Notes: a model not told the origin generated them from the sequence alone. Shown: positions 1-8,223, counted from the stretch's first letter. The stretch is DNA of 64,000 nucleotides from OMSK01 sp902492995 (GCA_902492995.1 CABUNR010000002.1:1-64000); one strand, 5' to 3'. A program made the numbers and translations.

Positions 1-62
1 CATTGCTTGTAGCAACGGCATATTTGTAATAAACTGAACTTGTTGAAAGGAGAAAATGTAAT
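1..62 (+). promoter_or_regulatory. 5' leader of XRE gene copy 1 (partial)
   Basis: This is the leader of the first XRE regulator gene and the window begins inside it. It is identical base for base to 8543-8604 in front of the second copy, so the duplicated unit includes at least 62 bp upstream of the gene. A good ribosome binding site (AAAGGAG) lies about 10 bp before the ATG at 63. Confidence 0.7.
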
Positions 63-578
63 ATGTTAAAAGATAATCTAAAAACATTAAGAAAGAACAA
101 AGGACTTTCACAAGAAGAATTAAGTATTAAGTTAAATGTCGTAAGACAAACTATTTCTAAATGGGAAACAGGTTTATCAGTTCCAGATGCTGAAATGCTA
201 GTAACAATATCAGAACTTTTTGAAACACCAGTTAGTGAAATTCTTGGAGAAAGTATAGAAGAAAAAGAAACAAATGATTTAAAAATAATATCTGAAAAAT
301 TGGAAGTTATTAATGAACAATTATCAATTAGTCAAAAACAAAAGAGAAAAAGAAAAATTATGGTACTATTAATAATAGACATATGTTTAATATTTTTCTT
401 CGTTTTATTAGCACTATTAGGTAGCCCATATTTAACATGGGATTATGGTAATCCCGAATGGTCTGTTATTGGAACATTATGGCACTCATTTGAGTGGATA
501 TTTTTTAGAATAGCACCATTATTAATTATTATAATTACAGTTATATTAATAATATTATTTATAAAAAGAGAAAAATAA
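63..578 (+). CDS. membrane-anchored XRE-family regulator, copy 1
   Basis: 171 aa. Residues 3-60 form a Cro/C1-type helix-turn-helix (the LRKNKGLSQEELS and VRQTISKWETG segments are typical). A charged linker (about 60-96) follows, then two hydrophobic membrane segments at about 97-120 and 146-168, so the DNA-binding domain should face the cytoplasm from the membrane. It is probably a regulator that senses envelope state; its target is unknown. The nucleotide sequence is identical to 8605-9120. The ATTAAGATATT repeat begins 12 bp after its stop codon. Confidence 0.9.
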   Translation: MLKDNLKTLRKNKGLSQEELSIKLNVVRQTISKWETGLSVPDAEMLVTISELFETPVSEILGESIEEKETNDLKIISEKLEVINEQLSISQKQKRKRKIMVLLIIDICLIFFFVLLALLGSPYLTWDYGNPEWSVIGTLWHSFEWIFFRIAPLLIIIITVILIILFIKREK

Positions 579-581
579 AAC

Positions 582-659
582 GATTAGAATATTAAGATAT
601 TCCCGTACATTAAGATGAGAAAAAAATCTCATCTTTTTTTAGTAATATTCCGATCATTT
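582..659 (+). repeat. cassette-type repeat, full copy (core 591-601)
   Basis: Full form of the array repeat. The 5' arm (582-594) pairs with the 3' arm (643-655) at 11 of 13 positions. Between the arms lie the core ATTAAGATATT (591-601) and a terminator hairpin GATGAGA/TCTCATC (614-633) with a T7 run. It starts 3 bp after the XRE stop and precedes the promoter of the VanZ-like gene. Confidence 0.85.
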
Positions 660-748
660 CGATTTTTAAATATTTAATTCATAACTATATGAGAATTTGC
701 AAAAAAGTAGTATAATTTATTTAGAAGAATTGGTGGTGATAATTTAAT

Positions 749-1324
749 ATGAGAGCTATATTAGGATACATCGTAAATATGATTCCATACATGGTAATTA
801 CAATTCCTATTTATCTATTAATTAGATTCGTTTATTTAAAAAGTAAACACAAGAAACTAAATTGGCACCATGAAGTTGTATTATTCTTATTTGTAATATT
901 TATTGTGGGACTGGCATCACAAACAATAATTCCAAAATTTGAAACTGGAATTGGAGGGTTTAAAATTGTAAAAAGTGGTATTCATGAAACTAACTTGATT
1001 CCATTTAAAGTACTATTTGAAACATATAATGAAGTATTTGTTAATGGTTATATAAATTATTTTCTAATTAATTTTTTAGGTAATATAATTTTATTTATGC
1101 CATTTGGATTTATTATTCCATTATTATGGAAGATATCTGATAAAAAAGTAATTGTTATAGGATTTTGTTCATCTTTATTTATAGAGATATGTCAATTATT
1201 TTTAACAAGAGGAACTGATGTAGATGATTTGATTTTAAATACATTAGGCGTTGTATTTGGATTATTATGCTATAAATTATTCTATAAGAAATTTAATAAT
1301 AAAATGGATAAATTTAGAGCGTAA
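749..1324 (+). CDS. VanZ-family membrane protein
   Basis: 191 aa with about five hydrophobic segments. It carries the VanZ-family pattern: an extracytoplasmic loop with NLIPF, then a glycine/proline-rich helix (NFLGNIILFMPFGFIIPLL) and a last pair of helices around EICQLFLTRGTDVDDLILNTLG. Distant relatives of VanZ affect glycopeptide (teicoplanin) susceptibility, but most members have no known function. A TATAAT at 711-716 and a GGTGG-type ribosome binding site precede the ATG. The array repeat overlaps its 3' end. Confidence 0.85.
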   Translation: MRAILGYIVNMIPYMVITIPIYLLIRFVYLKSKHKKLNWHHEVVLFLFVIFIVGLASQTIIPKFETGIGGFKIVKSGIHETNLIPFKVLFETYNEVFVNGYINYFLINFLGNIILFMPFGFIIPLLWKISDKKVIVIGFCSSLFIEICQLFLTRGTDVDDLILNTLGVVFGLLCYKLFYKKFNNKMDKFRA

Positions 1325-1339
1325 TATTAAGATATTACG
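1320..1339 (+). repeat. cassette-type repeat, short copy (core 1326-1336)
   Basis: Short form with the exact core ATTAAGATATT immediately after the VanZ stop codon (1322-1324). The flanks make a perfect 7-bp inverted repeat, CGTAATA/TATTACG. No terminator hairpin follows at once, so the 3' half seems lost. Confidence 0.75.
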
Positions 1340-1679
1340 ATGCTTAATATTTATAACCCCCCTGTAATTGTAGTATCTAGTTATTCGATTTTTTTCCTGT
1401 TCTAAATAGTTTAGTTGTGCATTTAATCTAAAATATAATAATAAGAATTATTACTATTTAAAGTCTTATTTATAGGGATTTATTCCTCATTTATATATAA
1501 CTTATACTCTTTAGTCATAACCCCCTTAGGCATATATCCATACAGGCCGCAATCAAAGCAAAAAATAATAATTAATTAAACTAAAAAAGACTAGAGAAAT
1601 CTAGTCTTTTTAAATTAAGTCACATTCAATAATTCAATCATTTAATTTTATGGTAAAATAATTGTAGGATGTGAGAATA
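1340..1679. other. gene-free interval before mgtA
   Basis: No coding region is visible in these 340 bp. A TAACCCCC motif occurs twice (about 1352 and 1519). At 1543-1556 lies CAGGCCGCAATCAA, which recurs at 4311 downstream of mgtA, followed by a terminator at 1584-1611. A TGGTAAAAT extended -10 (about 1651) then serves mgtA. The interval looks like the tail of a unit whose gene is gone, or an RNA-only unit. I do not recognise an M-box magnesium riboswitch here. Confidence 0.5.
1543..1611 (+). repeat. second-type repeat with terminator, copy A
   Basis: CAGGCCGCAATCAA followed by an A-rich spacer and a hairpin terminator (GACTAGA/TCTAGTC plus T run, 1584-1611). Copy B lies at 4311-4378, so the two direct copies bracket the MgtA-type ATPase gene. 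Confidence 0.65.
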
Positions 1680-4235
1680 ATGAATAATGATTTAGAGCAC
1701 AAAGAATTATCTTCTAAAAGTAAAGAAGAAATAATGGAACTATTTAAAACAAATGAAGATGGACTAAATATAAATGCTTTTCGTCATAGATTAGAACAAT
1801 ATGGAGAAAACATCGCAACTAATAGAAAAAAGAAAACCCCATTATATTTTTTGTTTGAAGCATTAAAGGATAAGTTTGTCTTAATATTATTTTTACTTGC
1901 CACAATTGATTTTATTACAGATGATAAAATAGGTGCTTTTATAATACTTGGTATTACATTAATAAGTGTTATTATAAGGTTTAGTCAAGATTGGTCCACA
2001 TATATATTTAATGAAAAATTAAAAGAACAAATAAGGATATTTACTGATGTTATAAGAGAAGGTAAACAAAAAGAAATAAGACAAGAAAAAGTAGTCTATG
2101 GAGATATTATTACATTAAGTGCAGGAAGTGTTATACCAGCAGATTTATATTTGTTTGAAAGTAAAGACTTATTTATTAATCAATCAGCATTTACTGGTGA
2201 AAGTGCAGCAGTAGAAAAGAATATCAATATAGAAAGTAAAACTAATGATCCTATAGATATAAATAATATATGTTTAATGGGTTGTAATGTTATAAGTGGT
2301 CAAGGAAAAGGTGTAGTTATTAAAACTGGACTTGATACATTTATAGGTAATATGAACAAACAAAAAGAAGTAGTTAAAGAAGAAACAACTTTTGATAAAG
2401 GTATGAATCATATTACAGGGCTTCTTATTAAATGTATGGTGATAATTTGTATATTAGTATTTGTAATTTATGGAATGATAAGAGGAAATATCAATCAAGC
2501 AATATTGTTTGCTTTATCAATCGCTGTAGGTATTACACCTAGTATGTTACCAGTGATAGTTAATGTTAACTTAACTAAAGGAAGTAAAGCATTAGCTAAA
2601 AAGAATACTCTAGTTAAAAGTATTAAATCAATTCAAAATTTAGGTTCTATGGATGTGTTATGTACTGATAAAACAGGAACTCTTACAAAGAACAACATTG
2701 AACTACAAAAGTATATTAATGTTGATGGAGAAGATGATGATTATGTACTAAAATGTGCATATGTTAATAGTTCTCTTGGTACGGGGTATAAAAACATAGT
2801 AGATAAAGCTATAATTCAATATGCCAAAAGTCATAATGTAGATATATCTAACTATAAAAAAATAGATGAAATTCCATTTGATTATATGAGAAAAAGATCA
2901 TCAATAGTTGTGACTCATCATGATAAAATTAGAGTAATTGCCAAAGGAGCATTAGAAGAAATAGTAAAAGTATGTGATATGGCACGAGTAAATGGAGAAG
3001 AGGTTCCAATTACAAAAGAAATAACAGAAAAAGTAAATAAAAAAGCCGAAGAAATGGCAAAAGATGGAATGCAAGTAATTGCTCTAGCAGTTAAACCAGA
3101 ATATACTGGTGTAGATGAGTATGATGCAGAAGATGAAGTGGATTTTACATTAATTGGCTTAATTGCATTCTTGGATCCACCAAAACCATCAGCAGAACAA
3201 ACTATTAAAAAATTAAAAGAATATGGTGTAGATATAAAAATACTAACTGGAGATAATGCTTTCGCAACTAAAAATATATGTAATGCTGTTGGAATAGAAA
3301 CTAAAATTTTAACTGGAAAAGAAATAGATGAATTAAATGATTATGAACTAAGTAAAAAAGTAGAAGAAATAGATATATTTGCAAGAATGAATCCAATGCA
3401 AAAAGAAAGAGTAGTATCAATTCTAAGAAAAAATGGACATTCAGTAGGATATATGGGTGATGGAGTAAATGATGCTCCAGCACTAAGAAGTTCTGATGTC
3501 GGAATAAGTGTAGATGGAGGAACAGATATTGCCAAAGAATCAAGTGATATAATTCTTTTAGAACAAAACTTAGAAGTAATACATAATGGTGTTATAGAAG
3601 GTAGAACTGTTTATGGAAATATATTAAAATATATGAAACTAGCTTTAAGTCAAGACTTTGGGGATGTATTTAGTATCTTAATTGCATCTATATTTTTACC
3701 ATTCTTACCGTTATTACCAATTCAAATGTTAATACAAGATTTTATTGTAGAATTATCACAAATTGGTATACCATATGATAATGTTGATGAAGTTTTCTTA
3801 AGGAAAGTAAAAAAGTGGGAAATAAAATCAATAGGAAGATTTATGGTTGTATTTGGAGTTATCTCATCAATTACAGATATAGTAGCATTCCTAGTATTCT
3901 GGTTTGTATTAAAATATAATTCAATTAATTTACAAGCTTATTTCCAAACAGCATGGTTTGTTGAGTGTATTGTTACAGAAACATTTATGATATTCTATAT
4001 AAGAACAAATCATATTACAAAATCTAGACCAAGTAATACTTTATTACTATTAACATTCTTAACAATAGTTGCAACTATAACTGTACCTATAGTATTAAGC
4101 TTTACAACAGGATTTAACTTCGTAATATTACCAGCTATATATTATTTATATTTAATTGGTTTTGTAGTAATATATGGAGTAATTGCACAAATAGTAAAAA
4201 GTATATATATTAAAAAATTTGGTGAGTGGTTATAA
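1680..4235 (+). CDS. mgtA: magnesium-translocating P-type ATPase (MgtA type)
   Basis: 851 aa, close to the usual MgtA length. It shows the TGES actuator loop (172-175), the phosphorylation motif DKTGT with Asp330, the KGA nucleotide-binding motif, and GDGVND in the hinge (593-598). The P3-type signature GITPSMLPVIVNVNL in M4 and the C-terminal QDFIVELSQIGIPYD/FLRK region are MgtA/MgtB-like rather than Ca2+- or Na+-ATPase-like. It should import Mg2+ at the cell membrane. A GTG at 1671 is in frame, but GGATGTGA (1667-1674) is an excellent ribosome binding site for the ATG at 1680, so I prefer the latter. It stands alone as a transcription unit bracketed by second-type repeats. Confidence 0.92.
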   Translation: MNNDLEHKELSSKSKEEIMELFKTNEDGLNINAFRHRLEQYGENIATNRKKKTPLYFLFEALKDKFVLILFLLATIDFITDDKIGAFIILGITLISVIIRFSQDWSTYIFNEKLKEQIRIFTDVIREGKQKEIRQEKVVYGDIITLSAGSVIPADLYLFESKDLFINQSAFTGESAAVEKNINIESKTNDPIDINNICLMGCNVISGQGKGVVIKTGLDTFIGNMNKQKEVVKEETTFDKGMNHITGLLIKCMVIICILVFVIYGMIRGNINQAILFALSIAVGITPSMLPVIVNVNLTKGSKALAKKNTLVKSIKSIQNLGSMDVLCTDKTGTLTKNNIELQKYINVDGEDDDYVLKCAYVNSSLGTGYKNIVDKAIIQYAKSHNVDISNYKKIDEIPFDYMRKRSSIVVTHHDKIRVIAKGALEEIVKVCDMARVNGEEVPITKEITEKVNKKAEEMAKDGMQVIALAVKPEYTGVDEYDAEDEVDFTLIGLIAFLDPPKPSAEQTIKKLKEYGVDIKILTGDNAFATKNICNAVGIETKILTGKEIDELNDYELSKKVEEIDIFARMNPMQKERVVSILRKNGHSVGYMGDGVNDAPALRSSDVGISVDGGTDIAKESSDIILLEQNLEVIHNGVIEGRTVYGNILKYMKLALSQDFGDVFSILIASIFLPFLPLLPIQMLIQDFIVELSQIGIPYDNVDEVFLRKVKKWEIKSIGRFMVVFGVISSITDIVAFLVFWFVLKYNSINLQAYFQTAWFVECIVTETFMIFYIRTNHITKSRPSNTLLLLTFLTIVATITVPIVLSFTTGFNFVILPAIYYLYLIGFVVIYGVIAQIVKSIYIKKFGEWL

Positions 4236-4470
4236 TAATTATATAAATATAGTTATATATTTTCACAAATAAGAATTAATTCATATATGTGATGCGAGTT
4301 ATACTGCAATTCAGGCCGCAATCAATGAAAAAATAAGTAAATAATAAAACAAAAGACTAGAATTTCTAGTCTTTTTTTGTTCGGAAAAAGTAATATTCCG
4401 TTAAGATTAGAATGAAGATTTTGGCCTTTTTCATTGCTTTGAATTTTAAGATATTAGGATTAAATATTTC
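4236..4470. repeat. composite repeat region after mgtA
   Basis: CAGGCCGCAATCAA (4311-4324) and a terminator (4351-4378) repeat the block seen before mgtA. A perfect 10-bp inverted repeat, CAATGAAAAA (4323-4332) with TTTTTCATTG (4428-4437), encloses that terminator, so the plan 'palindromic arms around a terminator' recurs. AGTAATATTCCG at about 4390 matches the 3' arm of the array repeat, and TTTAAGATATT (4445-4455) is a one-mismatch core. Confidence 0.65.
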
Positions 4471-4496
4471 TAAATCTATATCCAAAAGAATAAAAA

Positions 4497-4523
4497 TTAG
4501 CACTTTGTATTGACAACTGCTAA
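4497..4523 (+). promoter_or_regulatory. CIRCE-like operator over the hsp20 promoter
   Basis: TTAGCACTT, nine bases, AACTGCTAA fits the CIRCE element bound by the heat-shock repressor HrcA (consensus half-site TTAGCACTC). It overlaps the -35 TTGACA (4510-4515), which is 16 bp from TATAAT (4532-4537). HrcA repression of hsp20 transcription is therefore likely. Confidence 0.85.
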
Positions 4524-4544
4524 TTTTTGGGTATAATTATAATT

Positions 4545-4643
4545 GTAGTGAGAAAAAGATACTCACTATGGTATTAAAATTATATATTTGATATGTGCTT
4601 ACCTCAAATGGCTCAACACATTTAGGAAAGGAAGTTGATAGAT
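4545..4643 (+). promoter_or_regulatory. hsp20 5' leader with two hairpins
   Basis: The leader contains AGTGAG/CTCACT (about 4549-4570) and ATGTG/CACAT (about 4592-4620). The second ends just before the ribosome binding site. The arrangement could act as an RNA thermometer, but the pairing does not clearly cover the Shine-Dalgarno bases, so this is only a suggestion. Confidence 0.35.
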
Positions 4644-5060
4644 ATGATGTTAGTACCAAGAAGAAATTTTGATTTGTTTGATGATATCTTTGATGATTCA
4701 TTCTTTATGCCAAAAAATGACAACAAGATGATGAGAACAGATATTGAGGAAAAGGATAATAACTATGAACTTGCCATTGATTTGCCAGGAATGAAGAAAG
4801 ACAATGTTAAAATAAGTTTAGAAGATGGGTATTTAACAGTTCATGCTAAACAAGAAAGTAAAAATGATGAAAAGGATAAACATGGTAAGTATATTAGACG
4901 CGAAAGATTTTATGGTGAAGCATCCCGTAGTTTCTATGTTGGAGATGAAGTTACAGAAGAAGATATCAAAGCTAAATTTGAAGATGGAACATTAAAGATT
5001 GAAGTTCCTAAAAAAGAAAACAAACAAATCAAAAATAGAAAGTATATCGAAATCAAATAA
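4644..5060 (+). CDS. Hsp20 / alpha-crystallin small heat-shock protein
   Basis: 138 aa from the ATG at 4644. A short N-terminal arm (RRNFDLFDDIFDD) precedes the alpha-crystallin domain (about 28-125: YELAIDLPGMKKDNVKISL ... GYLTVHAK ... DGTLKIEVPKK) with the G-x-L and GTLKIEVP features. It is an ATP-independent holdase that binds unfolding proteins. A TTG at 4635 is possible, but AGGAAAGGAAG ends at 4634, giving proper spacing only to 4644. The gene has its own CIRCE-controlled promoter, a roughly 100-nt leader and its own terminator (5067-5098). Confidence 0.95.
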   Translation: MMLVPRRNFDLFDDIFDDSFFMPKNDNKMMRTDIEEKDNNYELAIDLPGMKKDNVKISLEDGYLTVHAKQESKNDEKDKHGKYIRRERFYGEASRSFYVGDEVTEEDIKAKFEDGTLKIEVPKKENKQIKNRKYIEIK

Positions 5061-5066
5061 TGAATT

Positions 5067-5098
5067 GCAAAAGGATTGGTTTAATCCTTTTGCTTTTT
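5067..5098 (+). terminator. hsp20 terminator
   Basis: GCAAAAGGATT and its near-perfect complement AATCCTTTTGC separated by a 5-base loop and followed by T5, seven bases after the hsp20 stop. Confidence 0.85.
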
Positions 5099-5142
5099 AT
5101 AATTATGATACGTAAAATTCTCTAAAAAAAGAAATATATCTA

Positions 5143-5182
5143 AAGATTAAGATATTAAGAGAATGCAAAAATTCTCTTTTTT
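5143..5182 (+). repeat. cassette-type repeat (core 5146-5156)
   Basis: Exact core ATTAAGATATT followed by hairpin AAGAGAAT/ATTCTCTT and a T run (5157-5182). No 3' arm is visible. The extended -10 promoter (TGGTATAAT, hexamer 5188-5193) of the next unit follows within 10 bp. Confidence 0.8.
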
Positions 5183-5211
5183 CATGGTATAATGGATATG
5201 AGGTGTAAACT

Positions 5212-5955
5212 ATGAATGAGTATATTAATTTAGATGAAAATAATATTGATCGAGAACATATTTGTTGTGCAATTGGAGATCCTAAACATCAAGATGGTGT
5301 TGATAAGAAGAAAGAATGGATTAAAGGTAAATTAAAAGATGGTCATGTATTTAGAAAACTAAATGCAAGAGGTAAAATCTTTATTGAATATGAACCAATA
5401 GAAACTGCTTGGGTTCCTATTAATGGTAAAAACTATATGCATATTTATTGTTTATGGGTTGCTGGTAGTTTTAAAGGAAAAGGTATTGGTAAAGATTTAT
5501 TAGAATATGCTATTGAAGATGCTAAATCTAAAAAAATGAGTGGTGTTTGTACATTAGTATCACAAAAGAAAAAACCATTTATTGGAGACAAGAAATTCTT
5601 TGAACACTATGGATTTAAAGTTGTAGATACAATCAATGATTATGAATTAATGGCACTTTCTTTTGATGATAAAGATACACCTAAATTTAGTGATACAGCT
5701 CGTAAGATGGAAATTGATAGCGAGGATTTTACAATTTATTATTCTAATGAATGTCCTTATGTAGAATATGAAGTAAAAGAATTATCTGATTATGCAAAAG
5801 ATAAAGGTATTAAATTAAATTTCATAAAAATAGATTCACTAGAGAAAGCAAAAAATGCACCATGTGTATTCAATAACTGGGCAAACTTTTATAAAGGAAA
5901 ATTTGTTTCAAATACAATATTAAATGCAAATGCATTTGAGAAGTTAATTAAGTAA
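5212..5955 (+). CDS. GNAT acetyltransferase with YoaP-like C-terminal domain
   Basis: 247 aa. The N-terminal half is a GNAT fold: AWVPINGKNYMHIYCLWVAGSFKGKGIGKDLL contains the acetyl-CoA loop (KGKGIGK), and FFEHYGFKVV is the usual last strand. The C-terminal part (about 165-247) with YYSNECPYVEYEVKEL and APCVFNNWANFYKGKFVSN resembles the thioredoxin-like YoaP domain, whose NECPY cysteine is present. Substrate is unknown. The stop codon is followed after one base by the ATG of the radical SAM gene, so the two form one unit and probably work together. Confidence 0.85.
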   Translation: MNEYINLDENNIDREHICCAIGDPKHQDGVDKKKEWIKGKLKDGHVFRKLNARGKIFIEYEPIETAWVPINGKNYMHIYCLWVAGSFKGKGIGKDLLEYAIEDAKSKKMSGVCTLVSQKKKPFIGDKKFFEHYGFKVVDTINDYELMALSFDDKDTPKFSDTARKMEIDSEDFTIYYSNECPYVEYEVKELSDYAKDKGIKLNFIKIDSLEKAKNAPCVFNNWANFYKGKFVSNTILNANAFEKLIK

Positions 5956-5956
5956 T

Positions 5957-6844
5957 ATGGAATTTGTAAAAGCAAAAACTATACTATCAAAAGTCAAATA
6001 TGGTTCTGACTGGTATGGTATAGATTATAATATGAACCTATATAGAGGTTGCTCTCATGGTTGTATATATTGTGATAGTAGAAGTAATTGCTATCATATA
6101 GATAATTTTGATATTCCTAAAGGAAAAGAAAATGCACTTGCAATATTAGAAAGTGAATTATCTAAAAAGAAAGAGAAAGGTGTTGTAGGTATTGGCTCAA
6201 TGTCTGATACTTATAATCCACTTGAGAAACAATATGAGCAAACAAGAGGAGCATTAAAACTTCTATTAAAATATAACTTTGGGGTTTCTATTGATACAAA
6301 GAGTGATTTGATTTTAAGAGATTTAGATTTACTTAAAGAAATTAATTCAAAGAATAATGTAATCATTAAATTTACAATAACAACTCCTAATGATGAATTA
6401 TCTAAGATAATTGAACCCCATGTATGTGCATCTTCTAAAAGATTTGAAGCAATAAAAATATTATCTGATAATGGTATATTTACAGGAATAATGATGAATC
6501 CAGTTCTACCATTTATTACTGATAATGAAGAAGATATTAAAAAATTAGTTAAAATGGCTTATGAAAGTGGAGCAAAGTTTATTCATACATATGTGGGAAT
6601 GACTTTAAGAGAAAATCAAAGAGATTATTATTTTGAGCAATTGGATAAACATTTTAAGGGATTAAAAGACAAATATATTAATTATTATGGAGAAAGATAT
6701 AATTGTTCTGTTCCTAATTATAAAAGACTATATAAAGTGTTTACTAGCGAATGTGATAAATATGGAATACTTTATGATATGAAAGATATTATTAAAGCAT
6801 ATAAAAGAGAAATAAAGGATAATGAACAAATATCATTGTTCTAG
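5957..6844 (+). CDS. SPL-like radical SAM protein
   Basis: 295 aa. The cluster motif CSHGCIYC (CxxxCxxC, residues 32-39) follows NMNLYRG, as in the spore-photoproduct-lyase-like (Rv2578c-type) radical SAM family. Later glycine-rich motifs (VVGIGSMSDTYNPLEKQY, FTITTPND) are shared with that family. The reaction is unknown; most members are only annotated as DNA-repair-photolyase-like. It is co-transcribed with the GNAT gene and ends 12 bp before a repeat core. Confidence 0.85.
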   Translation: MEFVKAKTILSKVKYGSDWYGIDYNMNLYRGCSHGCIYCDSRSNCYHIDNFDIPKGKENALAILESELSKKKEKGVVGIGSMSDTYNPLEKQYEQTRGALKLLLKYNFGVSIDTKSDLILRDLDLLKEINSKNNVIIKFTITTPNDELSKIIEPHVCASSKRFEAIKILSDNGIFTGIMMNPVLPFITDNEEDIKKLVKMAYESGAKFIHTYVGMTLRENQRDYYFEQLDKHFKGLKDKYINYYGERYNCSVPNYKRLYKVFTSECDKYGILYDMKDIIKAYKREIKDNEQISLF

Positions 6845-6847
6845 AAT

Positions 6848-6910
6848 GATCGGAAGATTAAGATATTAGGAATTGAGAAATCAGTTCCTTTTTTAGTAAT
6901 TTTGCGATGA
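6848..6910 (+). repeat. cassette-type repeat, full copy (core 6857-6867)
   Basis: 5' arm GATCGGAAGATTA (6848-6860) pairs with the 3' arm at 6897-6910 (TAATTTTGCGATGA). The terminator hairpin GGAA.TGA/TCAGTTCC plus T6 lies between. The arm differs from that at 582 but still matches its own partner. Confidence 0.85.
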
Positions 6911-6968
6911 TTTAAATTGATGATAAAAACAAGTAAATATGTGGTATAATAAAATTGTAGGAGGACTT

Positions 6969-7691
6969 ATGAAAAAAGGAATAAAAATAACTTTAATTAT
7001 AATCGGTGCCATAGTAGGTATTATTTTACTCGATACAATACAAGCTTTAGTATTTAATAATAATCCAATAATTGGAAGTCAAACGAAATGTAGAAGTAAG
7101 GAAGGAATCTTTGTTACTACTTATCATTGTGAAAATGGTAGAAATATAACAAAATTGAAAGATTCTACTTGTAATACAGAAACAGTTTGTAAAGAAACAA
7201 TAATCAAAGACTATAATATTAAAGCCAATGATTTACAAGAAAGAATTAATGAATATTTTACAAGTGAAGGAACTGATTTATCAAATTATGCACATAGTTA
7301 TATAGACAGTAATAATAAAGTAATTGTAGGATTAATTGATAATACTGAAGATAAACAAAATGATTTCCTAGATAAAGTATTTACTAAATGTTGTGGATCT
7401 GACTACATTAGTTTTATCAAAGAACACAACTTAATCGAATTTAAAGAATCTAAAGAAATATTTGAAGCAAAAATAATTGAAGCAAAGGAAAACTCTATAA
7501 CAGTAGAAGTGCTAAAAAATTGTAAATCATTTAAAGTAAAAGATAAAGTTGTTGTAAAAATAACAAGACCAACAAATGGAACAAATGATTTTTATGTTAA
7601 AGGTAATAATGTAAGAATAACCTTTAGTGGAATGGTAGAAACATCTAATCCACCACAAATTGGTGCAGTTAAAGTGGAACTTATTAGTTAA
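6969..7691 (+). CDS. hypothetical membrane-anchored protein
   Basis: 240 aa starting at the ATG after AGGAGG (an upstream in-frame ATG lies inside the promoter and is rejected). One N-terminal hydrophobic segment (5-30) anchors an extracytoplasmic region with six cysteines between about 41 and 70 and near 138, including CRSKEG, YHCENG, STCNTETVC and KCCGSDY. The C-terminal 85 residues look like a small beta-rich domain. I do not recognise the family. Promoter TGTGGTATAAT (-10 at 6945-6950). Confidence 0.75.
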   Translation: MKKGIKITLIIIGAIVGIILLDTIQALVFNNNPIIGSQTKCRSKEGIFVTTYHCENGRNITKLKDSTCNTETVCKETIIKDYNIKANDLQERINEYFTSEGTDLSNYAHSYIDSNNKVIVGLIDNTEDKQNDFLDKVFTKCCGSDYISFIKEHNLIEFKESKEIFEAKIIEAKENSITVEVLKNCKSFKVKDKVVVKITRPTNGTNDFYVKGNNVRITFSGMVETSNPPQIGAVKVELIS

Positions 7692-7736
7692 TCTCAATAT
7701 TAAGATATTAGGAACTTTTTAATCAGTTCCTTTTTT
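7691..7736 (+). repeat. cassette-type repeat (core 7699-7709)
   Basis: Exact core seven bases after the stop, hairpin GGAAC/GTTCC and T6. The 3' arm is missing relative to 6848-6910, but the following spacer (GATTTAAGTTGATG) resembles the one after that copy, consistent with a small deletion. Confidence 0.8.
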
Positions 7737-7798
7737 GATTTAAGTTGATGAAATTTTCAAATAAATAAGTGGTATAATAATGTGGAAGGAGAAAAAAT

Positions 7799-8206
7799 AT
7801 GAGAAAATTTATTTTATATGTTTTAATATGTGGTTTTATAGTTATTGGAACTACAGCTTGTAGTAAAGATAAAGAATATACTTTAAATATTAAGTTAGAA
7901 GAAATATCAAGCATTACAATAGATACACTAGCTCAAGAAGATAATATCAAAGAGTTTAGTGATAAAAATTCAATAAATGAAATTTATAATATCTTTAGTG
8001 AAAAAACAACTAATGTAGAAAGTGTAAATGATAATCCTTCTAGTCCTGATATTTTATATCTTATTAAGTTTAACAATTCTAACGATGAATCAAAATCTGC
8101 TTATGTTTATAAAAAGGGAAATAAATATTATATTGAGCAGCCATATAATGGTATATATAAAATAACTGAAGAAGAATATAAAACAATAGAAAAATTTGTT
8201 AAATAA
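7799..8206 (+). CDS. small lipoprotein of unknown function
   Basis: 135 aa with a lipoprotein signal peptide: basic start MRKF, hydrophobic core, lipobox GTTACS with Cys21. The mature part is acidic, without recognisable motifs, and should be anchored on the outer face of the membrane. Promoter -10 TATAAT at 7773-7778 (GTGG extension) and GGAAGGAG ribosome binding site. Confidence 0.8.
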   Translation: MRKFILYVLICGFIVIGTTACSKDKEYTLNIKLEEISSITIDTLAQEDNIKEFSDKNSINEIYNIFSEKTTNVESVNDNPSSPDILYLIKFNNSNDESKSAYVYKKGNKYYIEQPYNGIYKITEEEYKTIEKFVK

Positions 8207-8223
8207 AATATAATTAATAATTC

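Noticed and set aside
1340..1679. M-box magnesium riboswitch upstream of mgtA
   Set aside because: I could not find the conserved M-box helices; the segment is explained better by repeat and terminator sequences.
1671..1679. GTG 1671 as mgtA start
   Set aside because: It lies inside the Shine-Dalgarno sequence that serves ATG 1680.
3301..3543. Minus-strand frames inside mgtA
   Set aside because: Shadows of a strongly conserved P-type ATPase region, without ribosome binding sites.
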